From the NCBI GenBank assembly GCA_030374765.1, contig JARGXX010000077.1:310001-374000 (forward strand): a DNA stretch of 64,000 nt, given 5' to 3'. Numbering within the stretch: the stretch's first letter is position 1; each line of letters begins with the position of its first letter. This document shows, one piece after another, positions 63,574-64,000 of this stretch. The position numbers and the translations under genes were made by a program. This DNA comes from Agarophyton chilense. Taxonomy: Eukaryota > Rhodophyta > Florideophyceae > Gracilariales > Gracilariaceae. The notes under the pieces were generated by a model. That model saw only the letters and a list, made by a program, of their open reading frames with translations. It was not told the DNA's origin and made no database searches.

Positions 63574-63990
63574 CTAGTACGCGGGATCCACTCCTCTTCG
63601 CTTTAGAATAGGTACTATGGTGAGTACCACGCAACATATGGCACTCACGAACAGTACGATATCGGCGAGCAGTGTAAAGTAAAACCATCCATCCACGTTA
63701 CACTGACAAATATGTCCAGTATCCAATATTTGTTTTGGCACTTCGGTTCGACATTCAGAAGCAGCACATTCCCGTGCAGTAGATATGATGGAAGCCAAAT
63801 CGCATCCAGCAGCTACTAATGATACTACCGTTGTACAAACCAAAACGGTACAAAACGTTAGACGCGCAACCGCTTGTGACGCTATTGTTGCGACGAAAGA
63901 AAACGAGAAAGAGCACAAAACTGCCAATGCCGATGCTAAAAGTCGAACGATGGAATTTCGAGTGGGCCATCCGCCTGCAAGACTGTACAT
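63574..63990 (-). CDS. Multi-pass membrane protein, unknown family, possibly partial at the window edge
   Basis: 138 codons from ATG 63990; the frame is open to the window edge, so the true start may lie outside. Three strong hydrophobic helices are visible (about 14-37, 40-62 and 102-126). The loop between helices two and three has six Cys (CDL..ARECAASECR..GHICQC), suggesting disulfides outside the cytosol, and the short tail ILKRRG is basic and so probably cytosolic. If a further helix lies upstream it would be a four-span protein of MARVEL/claudin-like shape, but this is only a topological likeness. It converges with ClpS. Confidence 0.55.
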   Translation of the reverse strand: MYSLAGGWPTRNSIVRLLASALAVLCSFSFSFVATIASQAVARLTFCTVLVCTTVVSLVAAGCDLASIISTARECAASECRTEVPKQILDTGHICQCNVDGWFYFTLLADIVLFVSAICCVVLTIVPILKRRGVDPAY

Positions 63991-64000
63991 GAAGATTGGT

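Noticed and set aside
63251-63688. 145-codon minus-strand frame
   Set aside because: It covers the ClpS intron and last exon on the other strand and the end of the membrane-protein gene; no family features.

Overview
The window looks like nuclear DNA of a red alga, probably a florideophyte of the Chondrus type. This is inferred from compact, nearly intronless genes, a PAPS-dependent sulfotransferase, a plastid-type ClpS adaptor with a transit-like N terminus, and a very high load of LTR retrotransposons. No species was determined. About 80 percent of the window is mobile DNA; host genes are confined to the last 5 kb.

Layout. (1) 1-4340, minus: element A, a Ty3/Gypsy chromovirus cut by the window edge, with Gag, start of Pol, PBS and a complete 5' LTR. 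(2) 4341-15318, plus: element B, head to head with A, with Gag, a long Pol ending in a chromodomain, a convergent antisense ORF (aORF), PPT and 3' LTR. Its 5' LTR is not in the window, most simply because A inserted just upstream of its gag. (3) 15319-18891, minus: a tyrosine-recombinase (DIRS-like) retroelement whose recombinase gene is cut exactly where the B LTR ends. (4) 18.9-27.2 kb: AT-rich relic DNA with a piggyBac-type transposase broken by LTR fragments, a duplicated 150-bp unit and an old Gag remnant. (5) 27234-38535, minus: element D, a decayed third chromovirus lineage with a broken aORF and a solo LTR inside its reverse transcriptase. (6) 38.5-45.9 kb: two Harbinger-type relics and one pogo-type relic. 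(7) 45931-57684, minus: element C, a complete chromovirus with 916-bp LTRs, a TAATG target-site duplication, PBS, PPT and an intact aORF; it lies inside the pogo-type transposase. (8) 57.7-64 kb: the remaining pogo fragment, then an AlkD-like DNA glycosylase (-), a sulfotransferase (+), plastid ClpS with one intron (+) and a multi-pass membrane protein (-).

The most interesting signal is the aORF. Three chromoviruses of different age (B, C, D) each carry, between the chromodomain and the 3' LTR, a gene of roughly 620-660 codons on the strand opposite gag-pol, so that it converges on pol. The three proteins are recognisably related and resemble no family I know. B and C, the best preserved elements, have each lost a different integrase catalytic residue (Glu in B, the second Asp in C). 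Elements A, C and D share an almost identical, non-initiator-Met primer binding site. All pol frames that can be checked lie -1 to gag across an A-rich junction.
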